Origin: Pseudomonadota bacterium
GTDB lineage: Bacteria > Pseudomonadota > Alphaproteobacteria > Acetobacterales > Acetobacteraceae
Length of the DNA: 7,813 bases
Assembly: GCA_021815835.1 (NCBI GenBank)
Contig: JAKAZN010000069.1
Location: 1-7,813 of the forward strand
Direction of reading: 5' to 3'
Both the position numbers and the translations under genes were made by a program. A model generated the notes under the pieces. The model was not told the origin of the DNA. It did not search any database and worked only from the letters and a program-made list of their open reading frames with translations. Below, piece after piece: positions 1 to 7,231 of this stretch (position 1 is its first letter; each line of letters begins with the position of its first letter).

Positions 1-2160
1 CGGGGCCGCCGGCCGGGCCATCGGTGCGGCGGGCCCAGGCGCCGTCCCGGCCGGCGGCGCGGCGGCGCCCGCCCGCAGCTCCGGCAGCGCCGCCCGCAAT
101 GCGCGGCGCAGCCCGTCCGGCGCGATCCGGAACGGATTGTGCGAGATCGGCAAGTCCCGCGCCGTCATCGGGCCGAACACCTCCAGATACGGGCAGCCGA
201 GCTGGGCGGCGAGGTCCCAGAACAACGGCTCCCGCCATTCCGCCGGGGACAGCACGATCACCTTCGTCCCCGGCTGGCAGAACAGGATATTCGTCAGGGC
301 GGCGCCCTTCACCCCGACCACCGCCTCGGCCGAGGCGAACAACGCCACTTGTTCGGCCAGCTTCAGGCGCTCCGGCACCACGCGCTCGAACCCGAAATCC
401 GCGAGCAGGGCGAACAGCTCGGCCTCGTTCTCCAGCCGCCGGCGCGGCGTATCCTCGCGCGCGACAAACAGCCGCCTGCGCGGCCCGGCCGGCCGATCGA
501 CGGCGAAGGCCGCGCGCAGCGCCGCGATCCCCGCCGGCAGCCGGAACAACGGCGTGACACCGAGCGGGGCGAGGTAGCGCAGCTTGTCGATCCGCCAAAT
601 CTCGCCGTCCGGATGGCGCAGCACCGGGACACGCGGGGCCAGCAGCCGCAGACTGTCCTCGATCACCCCGGTCAGGCCGGGCGCCGCCCCGTCATCAGCG
701 CCGACGATGATGGCAACATCGTCCAGCAGCCGCGCCTCGGCCGCCAGGGCGAGCGGGATCGCGGCATCGAGCAGCCAGTGCCCGTAATTGCGCTGGAATG
801 GTCGCTTGAGCAGCAGCGCCGCCCGCGCGATGTGGCGCCGCGGCCGATCGGCGAGGCGCAGCGCGCCGTCGGCGGCCTCGACCAGGCCCGGGGGCAGGCG
901 TTTCTGGGCGAAGAACTCCCAGCAGCTTTCCTCCACCAGCATCCCGTCCGCGGTCACCACGCTGCCCTCGCCGGCCAGGAACGGATGGCTCAGCTCGGCC
1001 ATGAAGATCGCTTCGTGATGCTCGGTGCCGCGGCCGAGATCGCGGGTGCACACCGCCCGTTCGGCGGCGTCCAGGCCGGTCGTGTCGATCAGCATGGGCG
1101 GCGCGCGCCGATAGCTCCCGGCCGGGCGGATCGTGCCGGAGGCCACGATGCCCTGGGCGTGTTGGACCGGCTCGGCCGCGGCGATCGCGGCGCGCAGCGA
1201 CCCGCGCCGCAGCGCCGCCGCCGGCCGCTCCGCCGCCGGATCGCTCTCGCGGTAGAAGACCCGATCGAGGCGTAGCTTGGCGTGCGGTCCGGGGGCGTGG
1301 ACATAGGTGTTGGTCAGATGGTGCACGCAGCAGGACGGCACCGGGACCAGGCCGCGCGCGTCGATCGCAATCGCCGAGTTTGCGCCGGTGCCCGGCGGCC
1401 GGCCGTCGTAGCGCGGCCCGAGGCCGGCCCGTTCCGGCACGCTCCAATCGACCACCGCGCGGCTCCGTTCGGGATCGAAGGACGGCGATCGGACATGCCG
1501 CTCCGCCAGCGGCCGGTCGAGCAGATAGAGCGCGTCGAACGGAAAATCCGGCCGCACGAACAGCCAATCCCCGAACCGAAGAATCTCCTTGGCCTCGAAT
1601 GCAGCCGGGTAGCAGAGATCGGTGGCATAGAGCGACTGGTCGCGATCGTTGTATTCGTAACGCACGAACGAGGGGATCAGCCCGAACGCCTCCAGCGCCG
1701 GGCGCGCGGCCAGCCAGTAGGCCAGGTTCTGCGGCCCGAACAGGATATCGTCCTCGATATGGAGGAACAGGTCGTAGCCGCTGCCCGGCGCGAGGAAGCG
1801 CTCGGTGATGAACGGCTTGTGCGCCCAGGTGAGCAGCCAGGGATCGGCAAGCAAGGTGCGCGCGTGCACCGTAAGCCGCGCCGCCGGCAGCACCGCCGCG
1901 CCGAGCCGATGCAAGGTGGCGTGGGCCGCCGGCGCGTCGGTATCGGTCAGCAGATGGATATCGAGCGCGCGCACCGCGAGCCCGCCGAGCCCGCGCAACG
2001 CCGCCAGCAACTGCGGCAGCCGCGCCGGGCGATAGCTGAACGGGATGCAGCACAGGATGCGCAGCCGCGCGGCGCTGGCGTGGGCGTCGGCCAGCAGGGC
2101 GTCGCGGACGGCCCGAGCCGGATCGATCGCGTCCGGATCGTTCGTCGCTCCTCCGTGCAT
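1..2160 (-). CDS. Two-domain glycosyltransferase with C-terminal GT61 (DUF563) domain; 3' end beyond the left edge
   Basis: An open frame of 720 codons runs from an ATG at 2160-2158 to position 1 with no stop, so the end lies outside the window. GAAGG sits 6 bases before the ATG; an in-frame ATG at 2211-2209 is possible but has no clear ribosome site. Residues about 33-300 look like a GT-A-type nucleotide-sugar transferase segment: an ILCCIPFSYRP strand and loop, then LFLHIEDDILF with an EDD triad at 136-138 that could bind metal, and a conserved-looking HHLTNTYVH near 280-288. Residues about 385-670 match the GT61/DUF563 pattern: RNYGHWLLD (457-465), RRLFVARED (562-570), a GFERVVPE segment, EQVALFASAEAVVG, then VKGAALTN (617-624), where GT61 proteins usually have His rather than Lys. 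The tail after 695 is Ala/Pro-rich. No signal peptide or membrane segment is visible, so a cytosolic role in polysaccharide or protein glycosylation is likely. The GT61 call is firm; the N-terminal fold and the sugar are inference. Confidence 0.85.
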   Translation of the reverse strand, partial: MHGGATNDPDAIDPARAVRDALLADAHASAARLRILCCIPFSYRPARLPQLLAALRGLGGLAVRALDIHLLTDTDAPAAHATLHRLGAAVLPAARLTVHARTLLADPWLLTWAHKPFITERFLAPGSGYDLFLHIEDDILFGPQNLAYWLAARPALEAFGLIPSFVRYEYNDRDQSLYATDLCYPAAFEAKEILRFGDWLFVRPDFPFDALYLLDRPLAERHVRSPSFDPERSRAVVDWSVPERAGLGPRYDGRPPGTGANSAIAIDARGLVPVPSCCVHHLTNTYVHAPGPHAKLRLDRVFYRESDPAAERPAAALRRGSLRAAIAAAEPVQHAQGIVASGTIRPAGSYRRAPPMLIDTTGLDAAERAVCTRDLGRGTEHHEAIFMAELSHPFLAGEGSVVTADGMLVEESCWEFFAQKRLPPGLVEAADGALRLADRPRRHIARAALLLKRPFQRNYGHWLLDAAIPLALAAEARLLDDVAIIVGADDGAAPGLTGVIEDSLRLLAPRVPVLRHPDGEIWRIDKLRYLAPLGVTPLFRLPAGIAALRAAFAVDRPAGPRRRLFVAREDTPRRRLENEAELFALLADFGFERVVPERLKLAEQVALFASAEAVVGVKGAALTNILFCQPGTKVIVLSPAEWREPLFWDLAAQLGCPYLEVFGPMTARDLPISHNPFRIAPDGLRRALRAALPELRAGAAAPPAGTAPGPAAPMARPAAP

Positions 2161-2338
2161 CGGTGGCCTTCTTGCCGGCTGGGGGCTGGTGCGAGGGGCG
2201 CCCGATGCCATCCCGGGCCGCGCGGCAAGATGGCGCAGCCCGAGGCGGGAGTCGATGCGCCCATGGGGCGCGCGGGGGGCGAACGCGGCGTTGCCGACCC
2301 ATTGCCATTCCCCGCCGCGCACCGCACATAAGGGGACC
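2161..2338. other. Divergent intergenic gap between the glycosyltransferase and J-domain genes
   Basis: This 178-base gap separates two genes transcribed away from each other, so it should hold both promoters. I found no convincing -35/-10 pair in either direction. A 6-bp inverted repeat, GCGCCC (2257-2262) and GGGCGC (2266-2271) with a 3-base loop, is the only structure seen; in DNA this G+C-rich it may be chance. Confidence 0.4.
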
Positions 2339-2923
2339 ATGTCCCGACGCGCTGCGCGACCCCGGGCCTACGCACCCGACCCGGCGGCGCCGGGCCGGTG
2401 CTGCGACATGCCCTCCTGCACCGCCCCCGGCGAATACCGCGCTCCCAAATCCCGCCGCCACCTGAAGGAGTATTTCTGGTTCTGCCTGGACCACGTGCGC
2501 GCCTACAACGCCGGGTGGGATTATTACAAAGGCATGACCCCGGGGGAGATCGAGGTCGAGCTGCGCCGCGACACCGCCTGGCAGCGCCCGACCTGGCCCC
2601 TGGGCAGCCTGGGCGCCACGGCGTGGGAAGACGCGCTGTCGCGCGACAAGCTCGATCTGATGGGCGCCGGTCGGCTGCGCCGCGGCGGGGCCGAGACCCC
2701 GGAGGGGGCGCCCTCGGAGCTGCGCGAACCGCTGGCCACCCTCGGCCTCGACTGGCCGGTGACGATCGCGGCGGTGAAGTCGCGCTACAAGGAACTGGCC
2801 AAGCGCCATCATCCGGACGCCAATGGCGGGGACAAGGCGGCGGAGGAGCGGATCAAATCCATCAACCTGGCCTACGCCACCCTACGCTCCCGCCTGACCG
2901 CCGCGCCGGCCGCCGCCGGCTGA
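2339..2923 (+). CDS. J-domain (DnaJ-like) protein with N-terminal Cys/His cluster, upstream of cobS
   Basis: A 194-residue protein. The ATG at 2339 is chosen because AAGGGG lies just before it and the recognisable family sequence starts soon after; the frame stays open upstream without such support. The J domain is at the C terminus (about 133-186), unlike classical DnaJ where it is first: a helix with KSRYKELAKRHHPD, the HPD motif at 158-160 that stimulates the ATPase of an Hsp70 (DnaK), then an INLAYATLR helix. The N-terminal half carries C22-x4-C27 and C49-x2-H52, a possible zinc site, in a segment (GEYRAPKSRR, FWFCLDHVRAYNAGWDYYKGM) that I recall as typical of alphaproteobacterial proteins of this type next to cobS. 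It has no Gly/Phe-rich region and no CxxCxGxG repeats, so it is a specialised co-chaperone, not DnaJ itself. The client is unknown; the neighbourhood suggests the cobaltochelatase (inference). Confidence 0.9.
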   Translation: MSRRAARPRAYAPDPAAPGRCCDMPSCTAPGEYRAPKSRRHLKEYFWFCLDHVRAYNAGWDYYKGMTPGEIEVELRRDTAWQRPTWPLGSLGATAWEDALSRDKLDLMGAGRLRRGGAETPEGAPSELREPLATLGLDWPVTIAAVKSRYKELAKRHHPDANGGDKAAEERIKSINLAYATLRSRLTAAPAAAG

Positions 2924-2925
2924 CC

Positions 2926-2950
2926 CCGCCCCCTCCGGGCCGGGCGGTTT
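2926..2950 (+). terminator. Weak hairpin after the J-domain gene
   Basis: CCGCCC (2926-2931) can pair with GGGCGG (2942-2947) around a 10-base loop, followed by only three T residues, three bases past the stop codon. It may slow or partly end transcription of the J-domain gene before the cobS promoter, whose -35 box overlaps the T run. The short stem and T tract make this a weak call. Confidence 0.25.
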
Positions 2951-2976
2951 GACAGGCCGCGCCCGGGGCTTAGACT
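2949..2976 (+). promoter_or_regulatory. Predicted sigma-70-type promoter for cobS
   Basis: A perfect TTGACA at 2949-2954 is followed after 16 bases by TAGACT at 2971-2976, which matches four of six consensus positions. Transcription would start near 2983, giving a leader of about 25 bases that contains AGGA at 2993-2996, 11 bases before the cobS ATG. Such a short leader leaves no room for a cobalamin riboswitch. It lies in the only gap between the J-domain gene and cobS, so cobS and the genes after it can probably be expressed independently of the J-domain gene. Confidence 0.55.
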
Positions 2977-3007
2977 TTCGCTTCGAACGAACAGGATACA
3001 CGCGCCG

Positions 3008-4018
3008 ATGAGCAACGTCGCCACGCTTGCCGAACTCCGACCCACCTCCGCGATCGACCTGCCGGATACCAAGGTGGTCGCGCGCGAGGCCTTCGGCATC
3101 GACACCGATATGGTGGTGCCCGCCTTCTCCGTCCGCACCGAGCACGTGCCGGATATCGACACCGCCTATCAGTTCGACAAGGAGACCACGCTCGCGATCC
3201 TGGCCGGGTTCGCGTTCAACCGCCGCGTGATGATCCAGGGCTACCACGGCACCGGCAAGTCGACGCATATCGAGCAGGTGGCGGCGCGGCTGAACTGGCC
3301 CTGCATCCGCGTCAACCTGGACAGCCATATCAGCCGTATCGACCTGATCGGCAAGGACGCGATCGTCCTGCGCGACGGCAAGCAGATCACCGAGTTCCGC
3401 GAGGGCATCCTGCCCTGGGCCTTGCAGCACGCCTGCGCCCTGGTGTTCGATGAATACGATGCCGGCCGCCCGGACGTGATGTTCGTGATCCAGCGGGTGC
3501 TGGAGGTGGAAGGCAAGCTGACCCTGCTCGATCAGAACCGGGTGATCCGTCCGCATCCGAGCTTCCGCCTGTTCTCCACCGCCAACACGGTGGGTCTCGG
3601 CGATACCACGGGCCTCTATCACGGCACGCAGCAGATCAACCAGGGCCAGATGGATCGCTGGAACATCGTCGCCACCTTGAACTACCTGCCGCACGCGATG
3701 GAAACCGGGATTGTGCTGGCGAAGATGGGCATCGATCCCGGCGACGCGAAGATGAAGAAGCAGGTAGAGGCGATGGTGGCGCTGGCCGACCTGACCCGCG
3801 CCGGTTTCATCAACGGCGACATCTCCACCGTCATGTCGCCGCGCACCGTCATCACCTGGGCCGAGAACGCCCGCATCTTCGGCGATGTGGGCTTCGCGTT
3901 CCGGATGACGTTCCTGAACAAATGCGACGAGGCGGAACGCTCCACGGTGGCTGAATACTACCAGCGCTGCTTCAACGAGGAGATCCCGACCGGGGGTTTC
4001 ATGCGGAAGATGGGGTAG
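3008..4018 (+). CDS. cobS: Aerobic cobaltochelatase subunit CobS (AAA+ ATPase)
   Basis: This 336-residue protein matches the usual CobS length. CobS is the ATPase of the CobN-CobS-CobT cobaltochelatase (EC 6.6.1.2), which uses ATP to insert cobalt into hydrogenobyrinic acid a,c-diamide in the cytoplasm during aerobic vitamin B12 synthesis. Residues about 15-50 are the CobS N-terminal segment ([19 protein letters not shown]). The AAA+ core follows: Walker [10 protein letters not shown] at 78-86, Walker [10 protein letters not shown] at 145-153, and a sensor-1 type STAN at 190-193. GQMDRWN near 213-219 has the conserved arginine-containing sequence of MoxR-type AAA+ proteins. All motifs appear intact. 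The start is supported by AGGA at 2993-2996 and by the family N terminus. The next gene starts two bases after the stop, and cobT follows, so these form one unit. Confidence is very high. Confidence 0.97.
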   Translation: MSNVATLAELRPTSAIDLPDTKVVAREAFGIDTDMVVPAFSVRTEHVPDIDTAYQFDKETTLAILAGFAFNRRVMIQGYHGTGKSTHIEQVAARLNWPCIRVNLDSHISRIDLIGKDAIVLRDGKQITEFREGILPWALQHACALVFDEYDAGRPDVMFVIQRVLEVEGKLTLLDQNRVIRPHPSFRLFSTANTVGLGDTTGLYHGTQQINQGQMDRWNIVATLNYLPHAMETGIVLAKMGIDPGDAKMKKQVEAMVALADLTRAGFINGDISTVMSPRTVITWAENARIFGDVGFAFRMTFLNKCDEAERSTVAEYYQRCFNEEIPTGGFMRKMG

Positions 4019-4020
4019 GC

Positions 4021-4272
4021 GTGAGTGAGGATCGAACGCGCAGCCCAGGAGCGAAAAGCGATGTTCGCGACATCAAGGCAACGCTGACCCGGCTGGAGCC
4101 CATGATCGTGCGCATCGACACCGAAATCAACCATCTGGCGACCAGGGCGGAGGTCTCGGGCCTGCGTTCCGACCTCGCCGCAATACCGTCCCATGGCTAT
4201 CTGTGGGGCATCCCGGCGGCGTTGCTCGCGGCCCATGGCAGCGGCTTGGCCGCGCTTTCAATCCTGCAATAG
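4021..4272 (+). CDS. Small predicted membrane-anchored protein between cobS and cobT
   Basis: An 83-residue protein starting at GTG 4021, two bases after the cobS stop, with a GGGG ribosome-site-like run 5 bases upstream inside the end of cobS. Residues about 13-55 form a charged, probably helical or coiled-coil stretch with regularly spaced hydrophobic residues (IKATLTRLEPMIVRIDTEI, then LATRAEVSGLRSDLA). Residues about 60-82 (YLWGIPAALLAAHGSGLAAL and on) are hydrophobic enough for one membrane helix, with the C terminus right after it. The pattern resembles a widespread set of small uncharacterised alphaproteobacterial proteins with LATKADL...YLWG...GLAAL sequence, which I recognise only from memory. 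No catalytic motif is visible. It is 27 bases ahead of cobT and almost certainly co-transcribed with it. Its function is unknown; a membrane tether for the CobST complex or an unrelated passenger gene are both possible. Confidence 0.75.
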   Translation: MSEDRTRSPGAKSDVRDIKATLTRLEPMIVRIDTEINHLATRAEVSGLRSDLAAIPSHGYLWGIPAALLAAHGSGLAALSILQ

Positions 4273-4299
4273 CCCGCGCCGGCAGCGACGGACCCACCC

Positions 4300-6177
4300 A
4301 TGAGCGGCACCACCAAGGACAACGCCCGCACCGAGGATTTCAAGCGCGCCACCGCCGGCGTGCTGCGCGCGATTGCCGAAATCCCGGATGTGCAGGTGAA
4401 TTTCCAACCCGGCCCCTCGGGCGTCTCCGGCAAGCGCGCCCGCCTGCCGCTGCCCACCCGCGCCCTGCCGCCCGCTGAAATGGCGAAACTGCGCGGCGCA
4501 TCGGACGCCATCGCGCTGCGCCTGCGCCACCACGACGACGCCGTCCACAATGCGCGCATGCCGAACCGGCGCGAAGCCCGCGACGTCTACGACGCGCTGG
4601 AACAAGCCCGCGTGGAGACCGTCGGCGCCCGCCACATGGCCGGCGTCGCCGCCAATCTCCACGCCAAGCTCGCCGAGGAATGCGAGACCGAAGGCTATGA
4701 CCGCATGACGCGGAAGGAACAGCTCCCGGTCACCGCCGCGCTGTCGCTGCTCGCCCGCGAACGCATGTCCGGCCAACCCGTGCCTGAATCCGCGCGCCGC
4801 GTGGTCGATCTCTGGCGCGACAGCGTAGGTGAGAACGTGTCCGACGCGCTCACCGAACTCGGCCGCACCCAGGACGACCAGCGCGCCTTCACCCGCGCCG
4901 CGCGCAAGCTGCTGGCGGCGATGGAACTGGCGGAAGCCGAAGCCGACGCCGAACCCGACGACCAGGACCAGGAGGGCGAGGAAGGCGGCGAACAATCCGG
5001 CGAGCAGGACAACCCCGAGCAGGGCGAAGGCCAGTCGGAATCCGACCAGGAAAGCGCCCTCGGCGCCCAGCCGGAGGAAATGGAAGGCGACGCGGCGGAC
5101 GATTCCGGCGAGGAATCGGAAGAAGAAGCCGCCATCGCCGAAGGCGACGACCGCCCCGGCGGCCCGCAACCCCGCCGCGAACGCCCCAACCCCGACGACG
5201 GCACCGCCTATCGCGCCTTCACCCGCCAATACGACGAGGAAGTCTCGGCCGAAGATCTCTGCGATCCCGACGAGCTCACCCGGCTGCGCCAGCAGCTCGA
5301 CCAGCAATTGCAGCACCTGCAAGGCGTGATCTCCAAACTCGCCAACCGCCTGCAGCGCCGCCTGCTGGCGCAACAAACCCGCGCCTGGGAATTCGACCTC
5401 GACGAGGGCATGCTCGACGCCGGCCGCCTCTCGCGCGTGGTGGTCAATCCACTCCTGGCGCTGTCCTACAAGCGCGAGCTCGAAATGGAGTTCCGCGATA
5501 CCGTCGTGACCCTGCTCATCGACAATTCCGGATCGATGCGCGGCCGTCCCATCACCGTCGCCGCCATGTGCGGCGACATCCTGGCCCGCACCCTGGAACG
5601 CTGCGCGGTGAAAACCGAAGTGCTCGGCTTCACCACCCGCGCCTGGAAAGGCGGCCAATCGCGGGAGAAATGGGTGCAGGACGGCAAGCCCCGCAATCCC
5701 GGTCGGCTCAACGACCTGCGCCACATCGTCTACAAGGCCGCCGACGCTCCCTGGCGCCGCGCGCGCAAGAATCTCGGCCTCATGCTGCGCGAAGGCCTGC
5801 TCAAGGAAAACATCGACGGCGAGGCGCTGCTGTTCGCCTATCGCCGCCTGCTCGCCCGGCCCGAACACCGCCGCATCCTGATGGTCATCTCGGACGGCGC
5901 GCCGGTCGATGACAGCACGCTCTCCGTCAACCCCGGCAACTACCTCGAAAAACACCTGCGCGACGTGATCCGCGAAATCGAAGGCCGCGAACTGGTGGAA
6001 CTCATCGCCATCGGCATCGGCCACGACGTCACCCGCTACTACCGCCGCGCCGTCACCATCGTCGACGCCGAGGAACTCGGCGGCACCATGATGAAAAAAC
6101 TCACCGAACTCTTCGACGAAGACGCCGACGCCGCCTGGTCCCGCGCCGCCTCCGAGCGGGCGCCGCTGGTGGGGTGA
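4300..6177 (+). CDS. cobT: Aerobic cobaltochelatase subunit CobT (vWA/MIDAS protein)
   Basis: This 625-residue protein has the usual CobT length. CobT pairs with CobS in the ATP-driven complex that acts on CobN to insert cobalt in aerobic B12 synthesis. Residues 10-200 are the CobT N-terminal domain ([22 protein letters not shown]). Residues 204-284 are a very acidic linker with no Lys, Arg or His. Residues about 320-360 are a helical stretch rich in Leu and Gln. The C-terminal von Willebrand A domain (about 395-610) carries the MIDAS metal site: DNSGSM at 408-413 (D408, S410, S412), T445/T446 in GFTTRAW, and D532 in SDGAP; all are intact. The ATG at 4300 is fixed by the family N terminus; its ribosome site is weak, so coupling to the small upstream gene is likely. 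The last codons and stop lie inside the left arm of a long palindrome. This is not the unrelated CobT phosphoribosyltransferase of anaerobic-pathway bacteria. Confidence 0.97.
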   Translation: MSGTTKDNARTEDFKRATAGVLRAIAEIPDVQVNFQPGPSGVSGKRARLPLPTRALPPAEMAKLRGASDAIALRLRHHDDAVHNARMPNRREARDVYDALEQARVETVGARHMAGVAANLHAKLAEECETEGYDRMTRKEQLPVTAALSLLARERMSGQPVPESARRVVDLWRDSVGENVSDALTELGRTQDDQRAFTRAARKLLAAMELAEAEADAEPDDQDQEGEEGGEQSGEQDNPEQGEGQSESDQESALGAQPEEMEGDAADDSGEESEEEAAIAEGDDRPGGPQPRRERPNPDDGTAYRAFTRQYDEEVSAEDLCDPDELTRLRQQLDQQLQHLQGVISKLANRLQRRLLAQQTRAWEFDLDEGMLDAGRLSRVVVNPLLALSYKRELEMEFRDTVVTLLIDNSGSMRGRPITVAAMCGDILARTLERCAVKTEVLGFTTRAWKGGQSREKWVQDGKPRNPGRLNDLRHIVYKAADAPWRRARKNLGLMLREGLLKENIDGEALLFAYRRLLARPEHRRILMVISDGAPVDDSTLSVNPGNYLEKHLRDVIREIEGRELVELIAIGIGHDVTRYYRRAVTIVDAEELGGTMMKKLTELFDEDADAAWSRAASERAPLVG

Positions 6178-6268
6178 TCTTGGGGGTGATGGGGTCGTAA
6201 GAAAGGCCAGAGGGTAGCGCCCCCTGGCCTTTCTTACGCTCCCGCCACTCCCAAGATCACCCCACCAG
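6166..6268. repeat. 103-bp imperfect palindrome spanning the ends of two convergent genes
   Basis: The outer arms CTGGTGGGGTGATCTTGGG (6166-6184) and its exact reverse complement (6250-6268) are 19 bp and perfect. The inner arms (6196-6210 and 6224-6238) are 15 bp and perfect. Both pairs share the same centre at 6217. The 11 bases between them on each side match at 6 positions, plus three that could form G-U pairs in RNA. In all, 40 of 45 arm positions are complementary. The outer left arm encodes the last three residues (LVG) and TGA stop of CobT; the outer right arm encodes the same LVG and TGA of the oxidoreductase on the other strand. Confidence 0.95.
6196..6238. terminator. Bidirectional intrinsic terminator between cobT and the oxidoreductase gene
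   Basis: The arms CGTAAGAAAGGCCAG (6196-6210) and CTGGCCTTTCTTACG (6224-6238) pair perfectly, with a further GGG/CCC inside (6212-6214 with 6220-6222). Read on either strand, the G+C-rich core GGCCAG...CTGGCC is followed by TTTCTTAC and preceded by AAGAAA, the layout of a two-way intrinsic terminator. It sits between convergent genes, as expected. The U tract is interrupted by one C, so efficiency may be moderate. Confidence 0.85.
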
Positions 6269-7231
6269 CACCGCCTTGCCGATGACCTCGCGGGCCGCGA
6301 TGGCGCGCAGTGCCGCGGCGGCTTCGGCGAGGGGAAATCGGTGGGAGATGCGGGGGCGTAGCTTGCCCTCGGCCGCAAGGTCCAGCAGGGCGCGCGTGTT
6401 CGCCGCCGCCAGCGCCGGGTTCGCATCCTGCAGGCCGCCGATGCGCACGCCGATCGCGTCGATGCCTTTGATGAGCAGGTAGTTGCTGCGGATCGTCGCC
6501 GGTCCGCCGCCGAGGAAGCCCAGGATCAGGATGCGCCCACCCCAGGCCAGCGCGCGGAGCGATTCCTCGGTCACCGCCGCGCCGATCGGGTCATAGACGA
6601 TATCCACGCCGCGCCCGCCGGTCAGGCGTTTCACTTCATCGAGGAACCCGCCCGCGTAGGGGATGGCGTGATCGGCGCCTTCTTCCAGGCAGGCGGCGCG
6701 TTTGGCCTCGGTGCTGGCGGTGGCGATCACGTGGGCGCCGAACAGCTTGGCGATCTGGATGGCGGCGATGCCGATGCCGCCGGCGGCGCCGTGCACCAGC
6801 ACCCATTCCCCCGCGGCCAGCCGGCCGCGCTGGAGTAGGGCGTGATAGGCGGTGGCATGGGCGGCGCGGAACACGCCCGCTTCCTCCAGGCTCATGCCGG
6901 TGGGCACCAGGTCGCAGGCGGACTCGGCGGCGTTGGCGCGTTCGGCGAAGGCGCCGAGCCGATGGCGGCTCATCACGCGATCGCCCGGGCGGAAGCGGGT
7001 GACGTCGGGACCGACGGCGATGACCTCCCCCGCGGCTTCGCTGCCGGGGATGAAGGGCGGATCGGGGCGGAACTGGTAGGTTCCGGCCGCCATCAGCACA
7101 TCGACATACTGGGCGCCGCGGGCGGCAAGCCGAAGCTGGATCTCCCCCGGGCCGGGCGGGGGCGGGTCCGGCACCTCGCGGAGCGCCAGGGTTTCGGGGC
7201 CGCCGAAGGCTTCGCAGAGGATGGCTTTCAT
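6257..7231 (-). CDS. NAD(P)H:quinone oxidoreductase-type protein of the zinc-free MDR superfamily
   Basis: This 324-residue protein has the standard length for the zeta-crystallin/QOR group of medium-chain dehydrogenases/reductases. Such enzymes reduce quinones or other activated carbonyl compounds with NAD(P)H in the cytosol; the true substrate cannot be read from sequence. The N-terminal GroES-like part has FIPGSEAAGEVIAVGPDV (60-77) and RPGDRV (81-86). The Rossmann part has VLVHGAAGGIGIAAIQIAK (144-162), the nucleotide-binding loop, followed by GAHVIATAST and EEGADHAI. The Cys/His residues that hold zinc in alcohol dehydrogenases are absent. Where zeta-crystallin has GINPVD, this protein has GAQYVD (39-44), so the conserved Asn is lost. 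The ATG at 7231 is supported by GGAAG four bases upstream. Its final codons and stop form the right arm of the shared palindrome, so the last three residues (LVG) equal those of CobT. It is divergent from the Crp/Fnr gene. Confidence 0.92.
   Translation of the reverse strand: MKAILCEAFGGPETLALREVPDPPPPGPGEIQLRLAARGAQYVDVLMAAGTYQFRPDPPFIPGSEAAGEVIAVGPDVTRFRPGDRVMSRHRLGAFAERANAAESACDLVPTGMSLEEAGVFRAAHATAYHALLQRGRLAAGEWVLVHGAAGGIGIAAIQIAKLFGAHVIATASTEAKRAACLEEGADHAIPYAGGFLDEVKRLTGGRGVDIVYDPIGAAVTEESLRALAWGGRILILGFLGGGPATIRSNYLLIKGIDAIGVRIGGLQDANPALAAANTRALLDLAAEGKLRPRISHRFPLAEAAAALRAIAAREVIGKAVLVG

Noticed and set aside
139..2331. Two long plus-strand open frames (139-1275 and 1282-2331) opposite the glycosyltransferase
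   Set aside because: They are antisense shadows expected in very G+C-rich DNA: Arg/Gln/Gly-rich with no recognisable domain, while the minus-strand frame shows GT61 motifs across the same region.
2291..2332. Promoter for the J-domain gene (TTGCCA near 2302 with CATAAG near 2327)
   Set aside because: The spacing is 19 bases, and the -10 candidate would overlap the ribosome site, so transcription would start inside the gene.
2045..2338. Longer N terminus for the J-domain protein (ATG at 2045)
   Set aside because: The extra 98 residues overlap the divergent glycosyltransferase gene and have no family sequence, while ATG 2339 has AAGGGG directly before it.
695..2812. Long minus-strand open frame of 705 codons overlapping the glycosyltransferase and J-domain genes
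   Set aside because: It is Arg/Ala/Gly/Pro-rich low-complexity translation with no family motif, and it crosses the divergent gap; the 2160-to-1 frame and the J-domain frame carry clear motifs instead.
2924..3007. Cobalamin riboswitch upstream of cobS
   Set aside because: The gap is only 84 bases and the predicted leader about 25; no B12-box-like sequence or multi-stem layout is present.
2882..3694. 270-codon minus-strand open frame opposite cobS
   Set aside because: Antisense shadow of a clear cobS with intact Walker motifs; no family resemblance.
4258..6426. 722-codon minus-strand open frame opposite cobT
   Set aside because: It is the antisense image of cobT (its hydrophobic-looking runs are the reverse of the acidic linker) and it runs through the terminator into the oxidoreductase gene.
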